The position numbers and the translations under genes are program-made. Shown in pieces: positions 1-12,119 of a stretch of DNA of 64,000 bases. This DNA is from Umbilicaria muhlenbergii (Eukaryota > Ascomycota > Lecanoromycetes > Umbilicariales > Umbilicariaceae), in contig KK106982.1 of NCBI GenBank assembly GCA_000611775.1, positions 4,224,996 through 4,288,995 of the forward strand, read 5' to 3'. The notes beneath the pieces were generated by a model. The model ran no database searches. It was given only the letters and a program-made list of their open reading frames with translations, and had not been told where the DNA came from. The stretch's first letter is position 1; each line of letters starts with the position of its first letter.

Positions 1-12
1 AGAGTATGCCTG

Positions 13-267
13 TGTTGAATTTCACTGATTCACCGCTGAGCAGACATCATTGAGGCAGAGGTTTAAGACAGGGGTTTCTAGCAAGAGAAGCAGTCACGTC
101 ATGAGTGTATGTATGTTTTAACTTAGTGAAAAGCTCCTTAACATGTATATTAACAGCTTGAAAGCCTCAAGTTTCTGCTTTCTTCCTCACGTTCATTTAT
201 ATTATTTGGGTGATATTTAGGCAGATACAATACATTTATTTGATCTTTATATCATTTCATTACAACA
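13..267 (+). repeat. Copia 5' LTR
   Basis: 255 bp, starts TGTTGAATTTCACTG and ends ATTACAACA. It matches the 3' LTR at 5336-5590 without any indel. Confidence 0.92.
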
Positions 268-285
268 GATTATGAGCTTGATCAG
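268..285 (+). other. Copia primer-binding site, initiator-tRNA-Met type
   Basis: Directly after the 5' LTR comes g-ATTATGAGC. TTATGAGC is the reverse complement of GCTCATAA, the CAT anticodon loop of initiator tRNA-Met. Copia and some yeast Ty elements prime from such an internally cleaved half-tRNA rather than from a tRNA 3' end, and this site fits that mode. The match beyond about 9 bases is poor, so the call is an inference. Confidence 0.55.
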
Positions 286-3200
286 TGTTTAAATTATCAC
301 CTGTTGCTGTTGTCTATCACCTTCACTCTAACCCTCACTGCCTTAACCCCTGCTGTCATCAACCCCGCCGTCACCACCCCCGCCGCTGTTGAGCAAGTTG
401 AGCAACCAAAGTTTGCTTTGATATAAACCTTTGATATCAGCCAGTTATAAAGTCGAAAAACTGACTGAAAAAGATGTCAATTCTTCATATGAATTTCACT
501 CTGAAAATCAAATGAATAGAAACGTCTATATATATATGAAGGCTTGATGAATAGAACTTCAAATAAATACTCACACCCCTGAGTCATTATCCACGCCGCC
601 GCGTACGCAGAAGGCAGTCACACAGTTTTAAAAAAGCATGAAATATGAGTCTCTGAAGACCTCAGGCCTAGTCAAACTCAATAAGATGAACTACACTCAA
701 TGAGCAGGGAGAACAAGGGGTTATTTAAAAGCATGAAACTACTGAGACGTCATAGACAGAACTGACGCTGCGTCAGAGGAGAAGAAGGATTTAAATGAGA
801 AGACATTAAAACCTCTCATTAAGAAGTATAAGAAGTGAAGAAGGACTGATAAAAAGGCTTGAAACAACATATTGTCACTTTGCTCTCAGGAGGATGAAAC
901 ATTCTATAAACTGAAGACAGCAAAAGAGCTTTGAGATCATCTTGAGAACATCAAGAAGCTTAAGGGCAAGTCATATTATCAGTCACAGCTTAAAGCATTC
1001 ATCAATTACAAGCAAGGACTCAAGAAGATGATGAAGCAGACTTATCATGCCTTGAAGAAAATTCAAGTGGAGATTACAGTGCTTAAATCAAAGGCGCTCA
1101 TCAATGATGACATGATTCAGGAAGTGTTCCTTGACTCTTTAAAGGAGGAGCCTTACAGCTCAGTTGTATTTTAAATAAACAATGAAATCATGAACCCTGA
1201 AATTGAGACTGTTCTACGCCAATTGAAGGAGCGAGAAATAAAAGAAGTGTTGAATAATAAATCAACTAATAATGCCACCGCAAACGCAGCTCAAGCAGGA
1301 AGCAAAGGCAAAGATGATAAGATAAGAAAAACATGTTTTTGATGTCAAAAAAGAGAGCATTTCACCTTCAATTACTACACTTTGAAGATGAAAGACGGGG
1401 AAGAACTACCTTTTAACAGAGTTAAATCATCATCAAAGTTCAAGGCAAATGCACAGCAAGCCAATGAAAATTCAGGGCTGGTGAAAGATTCAAAAAATTT
1501 AAAAGATCTGACTAATCAGGACAATGAGTTCAACTCAGATGAGTGAGCATGAAAAGCAGTGACTATGAAAGCTCTAGTCAACTTAAAACTAACCTCTGAC
1601 TGCTGAATTGTGAACTTCAGAGTGAGCCACCACATGACTCTGAATTGAGCAATTTTTGTTGAAATTCAGAACTATTACACGGAAGTCTGCTTAGTCAATG
1701 AGCACTCAATAAAAGCAGCTGATATGAGCAAGGTGAAAGTTGATTTTGAAGGGAGAAAACTCACCTTAAATGACGTCCTCTATGTTTCTGAATTGGATAG
1801 AAATTTGCTGTTGATTGAGGCAGCAAGAAAGCACGGAATAACAGTTGAATTTGAGCTTAAAAATGTTGTTTTTAAGCATAATGAAAGCGTCATGATCACA
1901 GCAAACCAACATGATTCAGTTTATGTTGTCAAGTTGATGAGCGCAAAAGTGGCCTTTAAGGTTCAAGCTTACCAAAAATTGACGTGCAGCCTGACAGCCT
2001 CAGTGACAGCAGGGGGAGGATCACCTACATTAAAGCTCACTTCAAAGCTAATGAGAGCAGTATCAGGCAGCGTGGTTGTCAGTTTCATCACCCCTTATTC
2101 AAAAACAGGTTTAGGGCACATTACCCTTGAAACCTCTGAAAATTTTAATTTTTCCACACAGGCTCAATCTGACTACTGGAAGTGACATCAGAGGTTTAAC
2201 CATGCTGAGGCAAGCTGTATGCAACACCTCAAGCCGTGTGTGAAGGGTATAACCCGTGAATTACGCCCTAATGAGGCAGAGAAAGCCTGCTCAACATGCT
2301 TGCATAGCAAGATGATACAGGTACAGGTCAAGGAGTCAAAGTCAACAGTTATAAAACATCTGTAATGAGTTTATTCAGACATTTGAGGAGCTTACTGTGT
2401 TAATACTCTAGGTGAAAACCAGTATTTTGTTATCTTTACAGATGAATTTGCCTGATATTCTGATATTTTCTTAATGACAAAGAAGACGGATATCTATGAA
2501 ATATTCAAGACTTGAAAGATGAAAGCTGAGAAAGAAACCAGTGAGAAATTGAAGGTTGTACAGGCTGACAATGACAGAGAATATATGAAATTAACAAGCA
2601 TATGAGGGTCAAAGGGGGTGAAATTAAAATTTATCATCAATTACAAACCTGAGCAGAACAGCGTCTCTGAACAATTAAATCATATGATTAAAAAAGCAAC
2701 TAGATGCATGCTTTAAAACACTAAATTGTCAAATAAATTTTAAGATGAAGTCATCAAAAAAAACTGATACCTAAAGAATCACCTTCCTTTAGAAGATGAC
2801 CATGAAGGAAGAACTTCATAAAAATTATATAAAAAGTTTAAACCCTAAATTGAACACCTACACACATTAAAGTGTGTTGTTCATTGCCATATACTGAAGG
2901 AAAAATGAGTGAAACTTGAAAACACATCTTATAAAGGGGTTTTCATGGGTTATTGTAAGAGCAACCAGCAATTTCAGGTCTGAAATCAAGTGAAAAAGCA
3001 GGTGAAAATACATACACATGTTTTGTTCCTCAAGAGAGAGAAAGGCGGAAGCCTACTGAAAAATACAGAACATTTAAAAGCAAATGAGGACTTCATGAAC
3101 ACATATAAAAATGATGATGATTACTCAGTGATTTTAACAACACAGGAACTTGCTCAGAGGCACACTGAAAATGAGAAAGTAATATCTTCAAGCAATGAAG

Positions 3201-5335
3201 ACACTGAAGCAGTGATGAATTTATAAAAGCCTCTGACGTCAACTCAGGGGCCTGAAAATCAAACTGAAAATTTTGAAGAAAATTCAAACAACAATGATAT
3301 GCAACTGAAACAAGCTGAGGATAATGAGGAAGGTTCTTCTGACTCTGAAGAAGCCTCTGAAACCATACACTTAACTCTTGAACCAGCCACTGAAATTCTG
3401 AAGCAGAATTTGAGGCCGCCGCGCAGCAGGCCTCAGTGCCATACACTACTCAATCTGACTGAATAATGAAACCAAACCCTCACTATGTTAATATGACAGT
3501 GCAGAGGCATATACATGAGCCTTCTACATACAAGAAGGCTGTCCGGAGCCTTACTTATCAACACCAATGATTACAAGTCATAGAAGAAGAGTTAAATTCT
3601 TTAACAGCAAACAAGACATGAGAATTGATCAAACTGCTTAAAGGGCGCCAACCAATCACTTTTAAATGAGTATTCAAGGTTAAATACACTTTCAGTGACC
3701 TTATTGAGCGCTTCAAAGCCAGGCTAGTCACCAGAGGATTTTCTCAACAATATGAGATCAACTATGAAGAAACCTTTGCCTCAATCTTATGTTTCAACTC
3801 ACTACACATGCTTCTGGCTATTGCAGCGTACGAAGACATGCATATACATCAAATGAACATCATTAGCGCATACCTCACCAGTGAGCTCAAAGAGGAAATA
3901 TATATGAAACTCTCAGAGAGGTTGTCATATAAGAGATTTAAGAAAATGACCTGTCACTTAATCAAGAGGTTATATGATTTAAAGCAGTTTAAATGAGTTT
4001 AAAACAACACCTTCTGAGTCACCCTACATGACCTAGGGTTTGTCAGACTGTCTGAAGACAATTTCATTTTTCTAAATGAGAATTCAGAGGTAATTATTGC
4101 CCTCTATGTTAATGATTTGCTCATTTTCTCAAAGGAAATGAAAGCAATTATGAAAGTTAAAATGAAGCTTCAAAAGGCGTACAATATGAAGAATTTGAGT
4201 GAGTCAAATGTCTGCCTCAGAATTCAAATACACTGAAATCAAAAAAATCAAACCCTTATGATCAATCAATATGCTTATGTTAGCAAGGTTCTTAAGGAGT
4301 TCTCTATGAATCATTCAAAGGCTGTTTCTACACCAATAGACGGCTATGAATACATAAAACCAGCACTAGATGATGAGCCAATGACGGAACAATTGAAATA
4401 TCAAAAGGCGGTCAGAAGCCTGATGTACATCATGACTGTCACTCACCTGAACTTGACCTTCACTGTGAGAAAATTCAGTCAATTTTGCCACGCCCTGTCT
4501 GTCTGAAATTAAGCAGGCTTACAGCGTGTGTTTCATTACCTGCAAGGCATGAAAGACTTGAAAATTACATTTTCAAGAGCTACCTCTATGAGTATAAAGG
4601 GCTATTCAGACTCAGACTACACTGAAGACGTCACAGACAGGAAGTTCACATATGAATATGTGTTTACCCTTGCTGAGGGAGCAATATCATGATCTAGCTG
4701 AAAACAAAAGATCACAGACACATCAATCACTGAGGCTGAATATGTTGAATTATGCAACACCGCCAAGACAGCAGCCTGAATCATGAAGTGACTTAAAGGA
4801 GTCAAGTTAACAAAATTTTTAAAAAATTCTTCAGCTCAATTATATGAGGACAATCAGTTGAGCATGAAGCTCACCAAAAATCCTGAATTCCACGCCAGGA
4901 CCAAGCATATCAAGGTGCAGTATCATTATGTAAGAAAAGCAATAAAAGAAGAAATTATTATACTCATATACATTCCTACTGCTGATATGCCTGCTGACTA
5001 CTTGATGAAGTCACTTATGAGGGAGAAATTTCAGACTGAACTTTCCCTACTTGATCTCATCAACGCTTAGGGTTCTTCAGGACTGCTTTTTCAAGCCTAG
5101 TCAGTATGATCATTTGAAAGAGCGTACTGAAATCTCCTTCTGATGAACTCCCTAGGTCTTCAGAGCACGTGGTTGTTGACTCATGTTTTTATTTCAGTTC
5201 TAGTTGAGTCATTTTGGCCGCCATTTTACCTACCACTTACAGAGGCCAAATCTAACGCTCATTAAATGTTATTTTATTCATTTTATGTTTCAGAGTTACC
5301 CCTGAAAGCCGCTGGCAGTGAAGCTGAAGAGGGAG

Positions 5336-5590
5336 TGTTGAATTTCACTGATTCACTGCTGAGCAGATGTCATTGAGGCAGAGGTTTAAAGCAGGGGTTT
5401 CTAGCAAGAGAAGCAGTCACATCATGAGTGTACATATGTTTTGACTTAGTGAAAAGCTCCTTAACATGTATATTAACAGCTCAAAAGCCTTGAGTTTCTG
5501 CTTTCTTCCTCATGTTCATTTATATCATTTGGGTGATATTTAGGCAGATACAATACATTTATTTGATCTTTATATCATTTCATTACAACA
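5336..5590 (+). repeat. Copia 3' LTR
   Basis: 255-bp direct copy of 13-267 with transition differences only. A purine-rich tract (gaagctgaagagggag) immediately precedes it and would serve as polypurine tract. Confidence 0.92.
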
Positions 5591-7147
5591 GCCCGTACGC
5601 ATGAACGCTTAACGCAAGGCCTTTACATTCACAACTTATTGAAACAGCTACATGAGTTCATTAGATTCTGCCCTCAATGCCAGTTAAATCAGACACCGCG
5701 GCATGCTCCTTATGAATTGATGCAGCTGATACTCTCTCCGCCACAGCCCTTTCACATCATAATCCTCAATTTCATCCTAGGACTCCTGACCTCAGTTGAA
5801 GGTTTTGATGCCATCATGTCAGTAACTGACAAGTTTAGCAAGGCAGTCACGTTCATCCCTGATAAGTTCACATGAGGAGGAAAGGAATGAGCAGTCCATC
5901 TACTTTTTAAGCTAGATTTACTAGGATGAGGTCTACTGAGCGTTATCATTTCAGACTGCGACGTCCGCTTTGTAGCAGGCCTATGAAGAGTGATATTTGA
6001 ACACCTTCACATTGAATTATTCTACTCTACCGCCTACCACCCACAAACTGACGGCGCCTCTGAAGCCATTAATCAGCAAGCTGAAATCACCCTACGCTAC
6101 TACCTCATGATGATGAACAGACTAGCTGAGTGGCTCATGATTCTTTCACGACTGCAAGCCGCGTCAAATAACGCATATCAGTCATTGACCCGCCAGACTC
6201 TGAATGAGGTGCTTTATGACTTTTGACTGAGAGAAGCGCTTGACCTGCTTCAAATGAACATCCTTACTGAGCATAACCTTGGTCCTGCCACAACCGTTGA
6301 AGCTCACCCAACTGATGAAGAACATTCAATGAAACGTGTGAGACTCTGAGAAGGTTGAAAGAAAGACCTCCTAGCTACCATGTTCAGCTACCGTCTGAGT
6401 CATATAGACGCCAAAGACGCTATCACCTGAGCAGCCATGCAAGCAAAGTTCTACTATGACGTGAATTGACAGCCCTGATTCTTCACCGTTGGAGACGAAG
6501 TCCTATTACGCCTACATCGCGGTTATAAGCTTCCAGGAATAACGAACAAGAAACTAGAATGACAGTTTGTCAAATCATTCAAGGTCACTGAAAGAATAGG
6601 ACGCCTTGCCTATCACCTAGACCTACCCCCTGCCTGAAAAATCCATGACGTAATCTCCATAGCTCACCTAGAACCAGCGAGTACGAACGACCCCTACAAT
6701 CAACCTCAACCTACACACGCCCCTTCAATAACGGTAGACGGCGCCGACGACCATTACGAAATCGAACGATTACTTTGAAAGCGAGTAAGCCGCTGAGGCC
6801 GTGGTTATACCACTGAATACCTGGTACGGTGGAAGGGTTATGGACCAGAGTTCGACGTCTGGTATAACGTGAAGGATTTGGGAGAGGCGGAGGAGTTAGT
6901 CAAGGACTATGAGGAGCATTTGGCAAGGGAGCAAGAAGCGGTACTGCCCTAGTCATCAAGGTGATGACTTTTCTTTGTTGACGGCAGAATGTTACAGTTA
7001 TACCATGGCTTCGCTCCCTAGTCACCTGTTTAGGCCATTGCCTGTTTAGGCCTAGCTTAGTTTAGCTCGTATATAGCAGGCTTCTACACCACTAGAAGAA
7101 TAAAACCTGCTCACAAACGAACATACGGAATACGTCTTACATCAACA
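5591..7147 (+). mobile_element. Ty3/Gypsy chromovirus, 3' fragment, decayed
   Basis: Fossil. From 5600 the sequence reads as the zinc-binding HHCC start of a Gypsy integrase (CPQCQ with RHAPY), then the integrase core (STAYHPQTDG at about 6030-6060), a GPY/F-like module and a C-terminal chromodomain (YLVRWKGYG at about 6818-6845), ending near 6951. A probable 3' LTR of about 158 bp (6990-7147, TGTTACAG to CATCAACA, with AATAAA inside) closes it. The 5' half is not in this window: the Copia element interrupts it, and bases 1-12 are presumably its left flank. About ten breaks are visible; it is dead. Chromodomain-bearing Gypsy elements are common in Pezizomycotina. Confidence 0.82.
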
Positions 7148-7790
7148 ATTAAAAAGATGAGAGAAAAGACTTCTCACAAGAGGATGAAGGATACCTGCAT
7201 TTAAGCAAATGAAATACATATGAGGACGCAGAAGTTGATGACAGAGCAACAACACTTTGAGAATGAGCTGACAAAGCAACATCATCAAGAGGTTAAGAAA
7301 CTTACTGATCTCAATGAGAACCTCAAAGGCCAGCTGTCCTTCATTAACAAGATAAGCAAGTCAGCTATTAAATCTGCACAATTAATCATGAAAGAGCAGC
7401 GGCGGAAGATCACAAGACTTGAGGAGCAGAATGTCAGTCTCCTCTGTATCACTCAACAATATCATGACACTCATGAGCTTCTCAGGATCTCAGATGAAGA
7501 ACCTGATGATGAGCAGCATGTTCTGAAAGGAAACTCTGACAATGACTTGAATGAGGAAGGACAAGCGGGCTCAGGCGCTTCAAGTTAGACAATTGAACAG
7601 TTACAGCTGGTAGTATGAGGGCAGGCAGTTCAGTTCATTGAAATCCCATTTCAATGAAAGGGGAGCAAGGGGGATCGTGTGGCCAACATTACATAATCAG
7701 TCAAGTATTAGTTATTTCGAGGCTCTATAGCTTCTACGAATAAGACACTCATTATTCGAATTCTCAACCCCATTAGTAGGACCTCGTTCA
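7148..7790 (+). mobile_element. Third retroelement remnant (gag-like coiled coil, PPT and partial LTR)
   Basis: Fossil, tentative. An open frame at 7220-7588 (122 aa) is charged, Gln/Glu/Lys-rich and coiled-coil-like, ends in an acidic Gly/Ser tail, and shares the CpG-poor look of the neighbouring retroelements. At about 7660-7677 there is a purine tract (aaggggagcaagggggatcg) followed by tgtggccaacattac (7678 on), a plausible LTR start that could run to about 7790. No partner LTR lies in the window, so the family cannot be fixed. The open frame could instead be chance or a stray host fragment. Confidence 0.35.
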
Positions 7791-8246
7791 GCGCTTGTGG
7801 AGTGGCACGCGAGCTACTGAAGTCCGAAGCCGGGGAACTGCCGCTCAACGCAAGGATGCAGGAATGCATCCAACGGCCGAGGTGGAACTGTGCGTGTTCG
7901 GAAGTGGAGGTGGAGGTGGAGATGTATAAAGGGCCTTCGCGGGTCTGTTCCGGTGGTGCGGGAACTTGCGTGCTTTGGGAGCTGCTGTGGGGATTCTGAG
8001 CATGTCATGTGGCGGCATTGTGTGGTGAGCGTGAGGAAGATGAGCATTTGTGACGTTCAGTTGAGCTGGGAGTACAATTCACTGCGTCTTTCGAATGTGT
8101 TGTTTGAGTGAATGTGTGCAACGCGGCGTCTATCCGCATCTTTGCCTTCAAATCACGTCCAAGTGAAGCAAGGGCATCACCTTGTCTCCAATCTCACCTC
8201 ATCTTTTTTCCTTCCCCGCCAAGCACTTTCCTCCAAAGTCCACAAG
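7791..8246. other. Upstream region of the decayed P450
   Basis: CpG content returns to host level here. A TATA-like TATAAA lies at 7925-7930, about 320 bp before the presumed P450 ATG. No other gene is supported; open frames here overlap one another on both strands. Confidence 0.3.
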
Positions 8247-9364
8247 ATGGCCTACACCACCCAGCTCCTGCAGGCCGCCGCCGTCGCCCTCGTGCCCTAC
8301 ATCCTTACCTACCTCTACCGATCCTACCGCTCCTCCCTCGACTTCCAAGCCTTCGCCCGCGCCAACAACTGCCAACCGCCCGTCTTCTCCCCCACGTATC
8401 TCCCCTGGGGTCTCGACCGCATCTACAAGATCCTCACCTACAAAGGCGACGATTTCCTCGACGACATCATCTTCGCCCGCTTCAAATCCGAAGGCAGATG
8501 GACCGTCATCAGCCCCGCCTTCGGGGGCTCCTTCACCGTCATGACCGCTGAGCCTTGCAACATTTAGGCCATCCTGTCTACTAAGTTTGCCGACTTTGGC
8601 GTTGGCAAGCTGCGGTAACAGCAATTCGGGCCACTGCTGGGGTACGGCATTTTAACCGCCGATGGACCAGTGTGGGAGCGTTTACGAGCGAATCGATCTC
8701 GCGCCGCTCTTCCTACGCTTTATGCTAGACCTAGCAATAGAGTGGCTATTCGGAAAATCAGTCGACTCGCAACTCGCAGCCCTCGCCACCCATTCCCCCA
8801 CCGATCCAACCACAGACCGCGAAACCCCACCCTCGTCCGACCTCGGCCGGCTCGAACGCTCCTTCGACGCCGCCTTCCGCACCGCGCAAGAATCCCTCGC
8901 CTGGCGCGTCCGCCTGCAAGGACTCTACTGGCTGATCAGCTCGAAAAAGTTCCGCAACGCCTGCGGCGTGTGTCATTCATGGGCGGATCACTTCGTCGCG
9001 GAGGCGCTGAAGGCGAAAAAGGTCGAAGAGAAAACCCCTCCTCCATCCACGTCGAACACCGCAAGCGAGAGCGGGACCCAAACCCCGGACGCCAAACCAA
9101 AGTACTCGGTCCTCGCCTCCATGCTATCCCAAACAACCGGCCCGCTCCTCCTCGCCGGCCGCGACTCCACCGCGCGTCTCCTCTCCTTTGTCTTTCTAGA
9201 ACTGGCTCGGCACCCGAACGTACGGACCGCCTTGCGCGCGGACGTGCTAGCGACATTCGGTCCGGATCCTTCGTCCCCTACTCCCCCCGCCTCCTCCTCA
9301 TCCTCATCCTCATCTCCATCCCCCTCATCTCCATCCCACAACCCCACCTCCTCCACCCCCACCC
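8247..9364 (+). pseudogene. CYP52-type cytochrome P450 (alkane/fatty-acid hydroxylase family), decayed and cut by the gap
   Basis: Translation from ATG 8247 (context acaagATGG) gives an N-terminal membrane anchor, then a CYP52-like start (NNCQPP, then WGLDRIYKIL) and the GPLLGYGILTADGP region. Two in-frame stops interrupt it: TAG at about 8565 after PCNI and TAA at about 8617 before QQFGPLLG. After DGPVWE (about 8675) the reading frame shifts and roughly 45 residues of the family are missing before IDLAPLFLRF. A further short deletion precedes the I-helix AGRDSTARLLSF (about 9157-9190). The remaining frame degenerates into a Ser/Pro low-complexity run at 9280-9364 and enters the N gap. No ExxR or haem Cys motif on the plus strand is seen beyond the gap. 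CYP52-type enzymes omega-hydroxylate n-alkanes and fatty acids in the ER; this copy cannot. Family call from memory of conserved motifs. Confidence 0.8.
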
Positions 9365-10223
9365 NNNNNNNNNNNNNNNNNNNNNNNNNNNNNNNNNNNN
9401 NNNNNNNNNNNNNNNNNNNNNNNNNNNNNNNNNNNNNNNNNNNNNNNNNNNNNNNNNNNNNNNNNNNNNNNNNNNNNNNNNNNNNNNNNNNNNNNNNNNN
9501 NNNNNNNNNNNNNNNNNNNNNNNNNNNNNNNNNNNNNNNNNNNNNNNNNNNNNNNNNNNNNNNNNNNNNNNNNNNNNNNNNNNNNNNNNNNNNNNNNNNN
9601 NNNNNNNNNNNNNNNNNNNNNNNNNNNNNNNNNNNNNNNNNNNNNNNNNNNNNNNNNNNNNNNNNNNNNNNNNNNNNNNNNNNNNNNNNNNNNNNNNNNN
9701 NNNNNNNNNNNNNNNNNNNNNNNNNNNNNNNNNNNNNNNNNNNNNNNNNNNNNNNNNNNNNNNNNNNNNNNNNNNNNNNNNNNNNNNNNNNNNNNNNNNN
9801 NNNNNNNNNNNNNNNNNNNNNNNNNNNNNNNNNNNNNNNNNNNNNNNNNNNNNNNNNNNNNNNNNNNNNNNNNNNNNNNNNNNNNNNNNNNNNNNNNNNN
9901 NNNNNNNNNNNNNNNNNNNNNNNNNNNNNNNNNNNNNNNNNNNNNNNNNNNNNNNNNNNNNNNNNNNNNNNNNNNNNNNNNNNNNNNNNNNNNNNNNNNN
10001 NNNNNNNNNNNNNNNNNNNNNNNNNNNNNNNNNNNNNNNNNNNNNNNNNNNNNNNNNNNNNNNNNNNNNNNNNNNNNNNNNNNNNNNNNNNNNNNNNNNN
10101 NNNNNNNNNNNNNNNNNNNNNNNNNNNNNNNNNNNNNNNNNNNNNNNNNNNNNNNNNNNNNNNNNNNNNNNNNNNNNNNNNNNNNNNNNNNNNNNNNNNN
10201 NNNNNNNNNNNNNNNNNNNNNNN
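9365..10223. other. Assembly gap (859 N)
   Basis: Run of N flanked on both sides by C-rich low-complexity DNA (ccaccccc to the left, cccctccccaccacc to the right), which is the likely reason for the gap. It hides the 3' part of the decayed P450. Confidence 0.99.
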
Positions 10224-10264
10224 CCCCTCCCCACCACCACACCCCCACCTCCAACCTCCCCATC

Positions 10265-12119
10265 TCACACCCCCCTCCTCCTCATCCCGACCAGACACCC
10301 CACCGGCTTCCTCAAAAACCCCTCCCGCGTCTCCAACCGCTCCTGCCTGAGTTCAAACGCATACCGCCTCGCCACCGTCGCCACAATAAGCGCCAACTCC
10401 ATCTCCGCCACATTCCTGCCCACACAAGCCCGCGGCCCGTAGCTAAAGGGAATAAACGCCATTTTCTGCTGTTCCGTCAAGACGCCCTCGTCCCAGCGGT
10501 CGGGGTTGAAGGTGTCGGGGTGGAAGGCCGGATCGGGGGAGCCGCCTGTGGAAGGAGAAGCGGGCGGGTTCCAGATGGAGGGCGAGTGGTGGATGGTGTA
10601 TGCGGGGACGGAGAGGACCGTTCCGGGGGGGAAGTGCGTGGAGTGGATGGTGATGCCGGGGCCGGGGGGGACGAGGCGGGGGAGGCCGAGCGAGGAGGTG
10701 CTGTGGATGCGGAGGGTTTCGGAGATGACGTGGTCGAGACTGTGCGCCCCAAGGGGGGGGGGGAGTAGGTCAGCGTGTGGAGAGAGAACAAGAGACGCAC
10801 GAACAAGCGACGACTTGGAAGAAGGCAGGTGGGGAGAGAGTGTGTGTGTGGGGGGTGGAGAGGGAGAGAGAGAGAGAAGAGAGGGGGCATACTAAGGCAA
10901 ATCCTTCACCATCTCATAATCCGGAATCACCACCCCCTCCGGTATCGCCCTATCAAGCTCCTCCTGCAACCTCGCCATCACCCCCGGCGTCTTCAGCGCC
11001 CAGAAAAACAGCGCGCAGCTCGTATTACTCGTCGTGTCGCTCCCCGCAATCAGCTGCGTCAGCGCCTCGGCCGTCAATTCCTGCCGTCCCAATTTCCGGC
11101 CGTTCTCATCCCTGCCCTCCATCAGTCGAGCCAGCAGATCGACGCGCTGGTTCGCGCCTTCTTCTTCTGTTTGGCGGAGCCGCTCGTTGACGCGCGCGAC
11201 GGCGATGCCGGCCAGGTTCTCGACGGCTTCGAGCCCGTCGCGGAAGAAGCGGTCGGGGAGGTATTTGGCGTAGGGTTTGAGGGCGGGGAGGCAGCCGAGG
11301 GTGCCGCTGACTTCGCCGCGCCGGTTGAGCACTTCGATGGCGGGGGCGTAGGTGGGCGGGGAGGAGGGCGTTTTGCGCACTTCGGCGATGTCTTTGCCTT
11401 TGGGGAGCATGCCGAAGGGGGCGCCGAAGGCCTGGAGAGTGAGACAAGATGGTATCAGCCACCCGATGAGTGGTATGGGAGTTGGAATGGGATCTTACCA
11501 AGTCTCCGATGATGTCAAAGGCCAAGTAATTGAACCAGTGCAGGGAGTCGATGGCAGCATATTCCTGGCCGGCACTCGTTGTGGTGGAGGAGAGTCGGTC
11601 CCATTGCTTGACGAGCTCGTGTAGGTTGTAGTGCATGTATTGCTCGAATTGCCCAATGGATTTGGTGCTGAACGTATGGGAGACGGTCTTGCGCTTTCGA
11701 GTGTGTTCTGCACGGTCACGGGTGTTGAAGAGACCGCGTTGGATTGAGACAAAAGCATCGTAGTAGTCACTTCGATTTGGGTTAGCAAAATCACATGCTC
11801 CTGATCTGGCCTCGAAGTGGATTTACCTCTTCAGAAACCCGTTGCCGTGGCCATAGATGATGGGAACAGCTTCTGGATCAGCGACGGAGACATGATCCGG
11901 CTGTATCCGGACCAGCGTGCCGTATTTCTTATGCGCATTGTCAACGGCGAGGTAGCGTCTACCACGGCGACACTGATACAGCAGCCATAGGTTCGTGAAA
12001 GCTGCTGGGAACGGCGCGGGAATGTCTCGGATGGCGCGGTTGCGGACGTAAGGAAGGAGGTAGTATAAGACTGGCAGGAGCAGGAGAGCGTACGGGGTGA
12101 TGAGGAAGGAGAGAAACAT
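10265..12119 (-). CDS. bphA: Benzoate 4-monooxygenase, cytochrome P450 CYP53 family
   Basis: Four exons: 12119-11827, 11769-11499, 11431-10893, 10739-10265 (525 aa); introns of 57, 67 and 153 bp, all GT-AG, frame kept across each. The protein has an N-terminal membrane anchor with the RDIPAPFPAAFTN proline region, then NTRDRAEHTRKRKTVSHTFS (helix C region), the I-helix AGSDTTSNT (residues 317-325), ETLR (375-378) and the haem loop FSYGPRACVGRN with Cys473. Length and motifs agree closely with Aspergillus niger BphA (CYP53A1, about 517 aa), an ER enzyme that para-hydroxylates benzoate with a P450 reductase and feeds the beta-ketoadipate (protocatechuate) route. All catalytic motifs are present. 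It runs toward the decayed CYP52-type gene across the gap. Its exact substrate is inferred from the family. Confidence 0.93.

Larger units (their letters stand above)
13..5590 (+). mobile_element. Ty1/Copia LTR retrotransposon, full-length but decayed
   Basis: Fossil Copia element bounded by two 255-bp LTRs (13-267 and 5336-5590), each starting TGTTGAAT and ending ACA. Flanking 5-mers gcctg (8-12) and gcccg (5591-5595) are the target-site duplication with one transition. Parts follow the Copia order: gag-like region about 650-1600, protease region about 1600-1750, integrase about 2150-2950, reverse transcriptase about 3480-4250, RNase H about 4550-5070. Integrase lying before reverse transcriptase separates it from Gypsy. 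The coding region is broken many times (well over twenty) and the element is dead. The LTRs differ at about 15 of 255 sites (6%), all transitions, so the insertion is moderately young, but deamination-type mutation makes dating unreliable. It is inserted in a Gypsy fragment. Confidence 0.9.

Noticed and set aside
8662-10442. Long open frames on both strands that run through the N gap
   Set aside because: They are held open only by the Ns. The real content is the decayed P450 on the left and exon 4 of the CYP53 gene on the right.
10775-11512. 245-aa plus-strand frame
   Set aside because: It lies opposite CYP53 exon 3 and its flanking introns; the minus strand carries clear P450 motifs.
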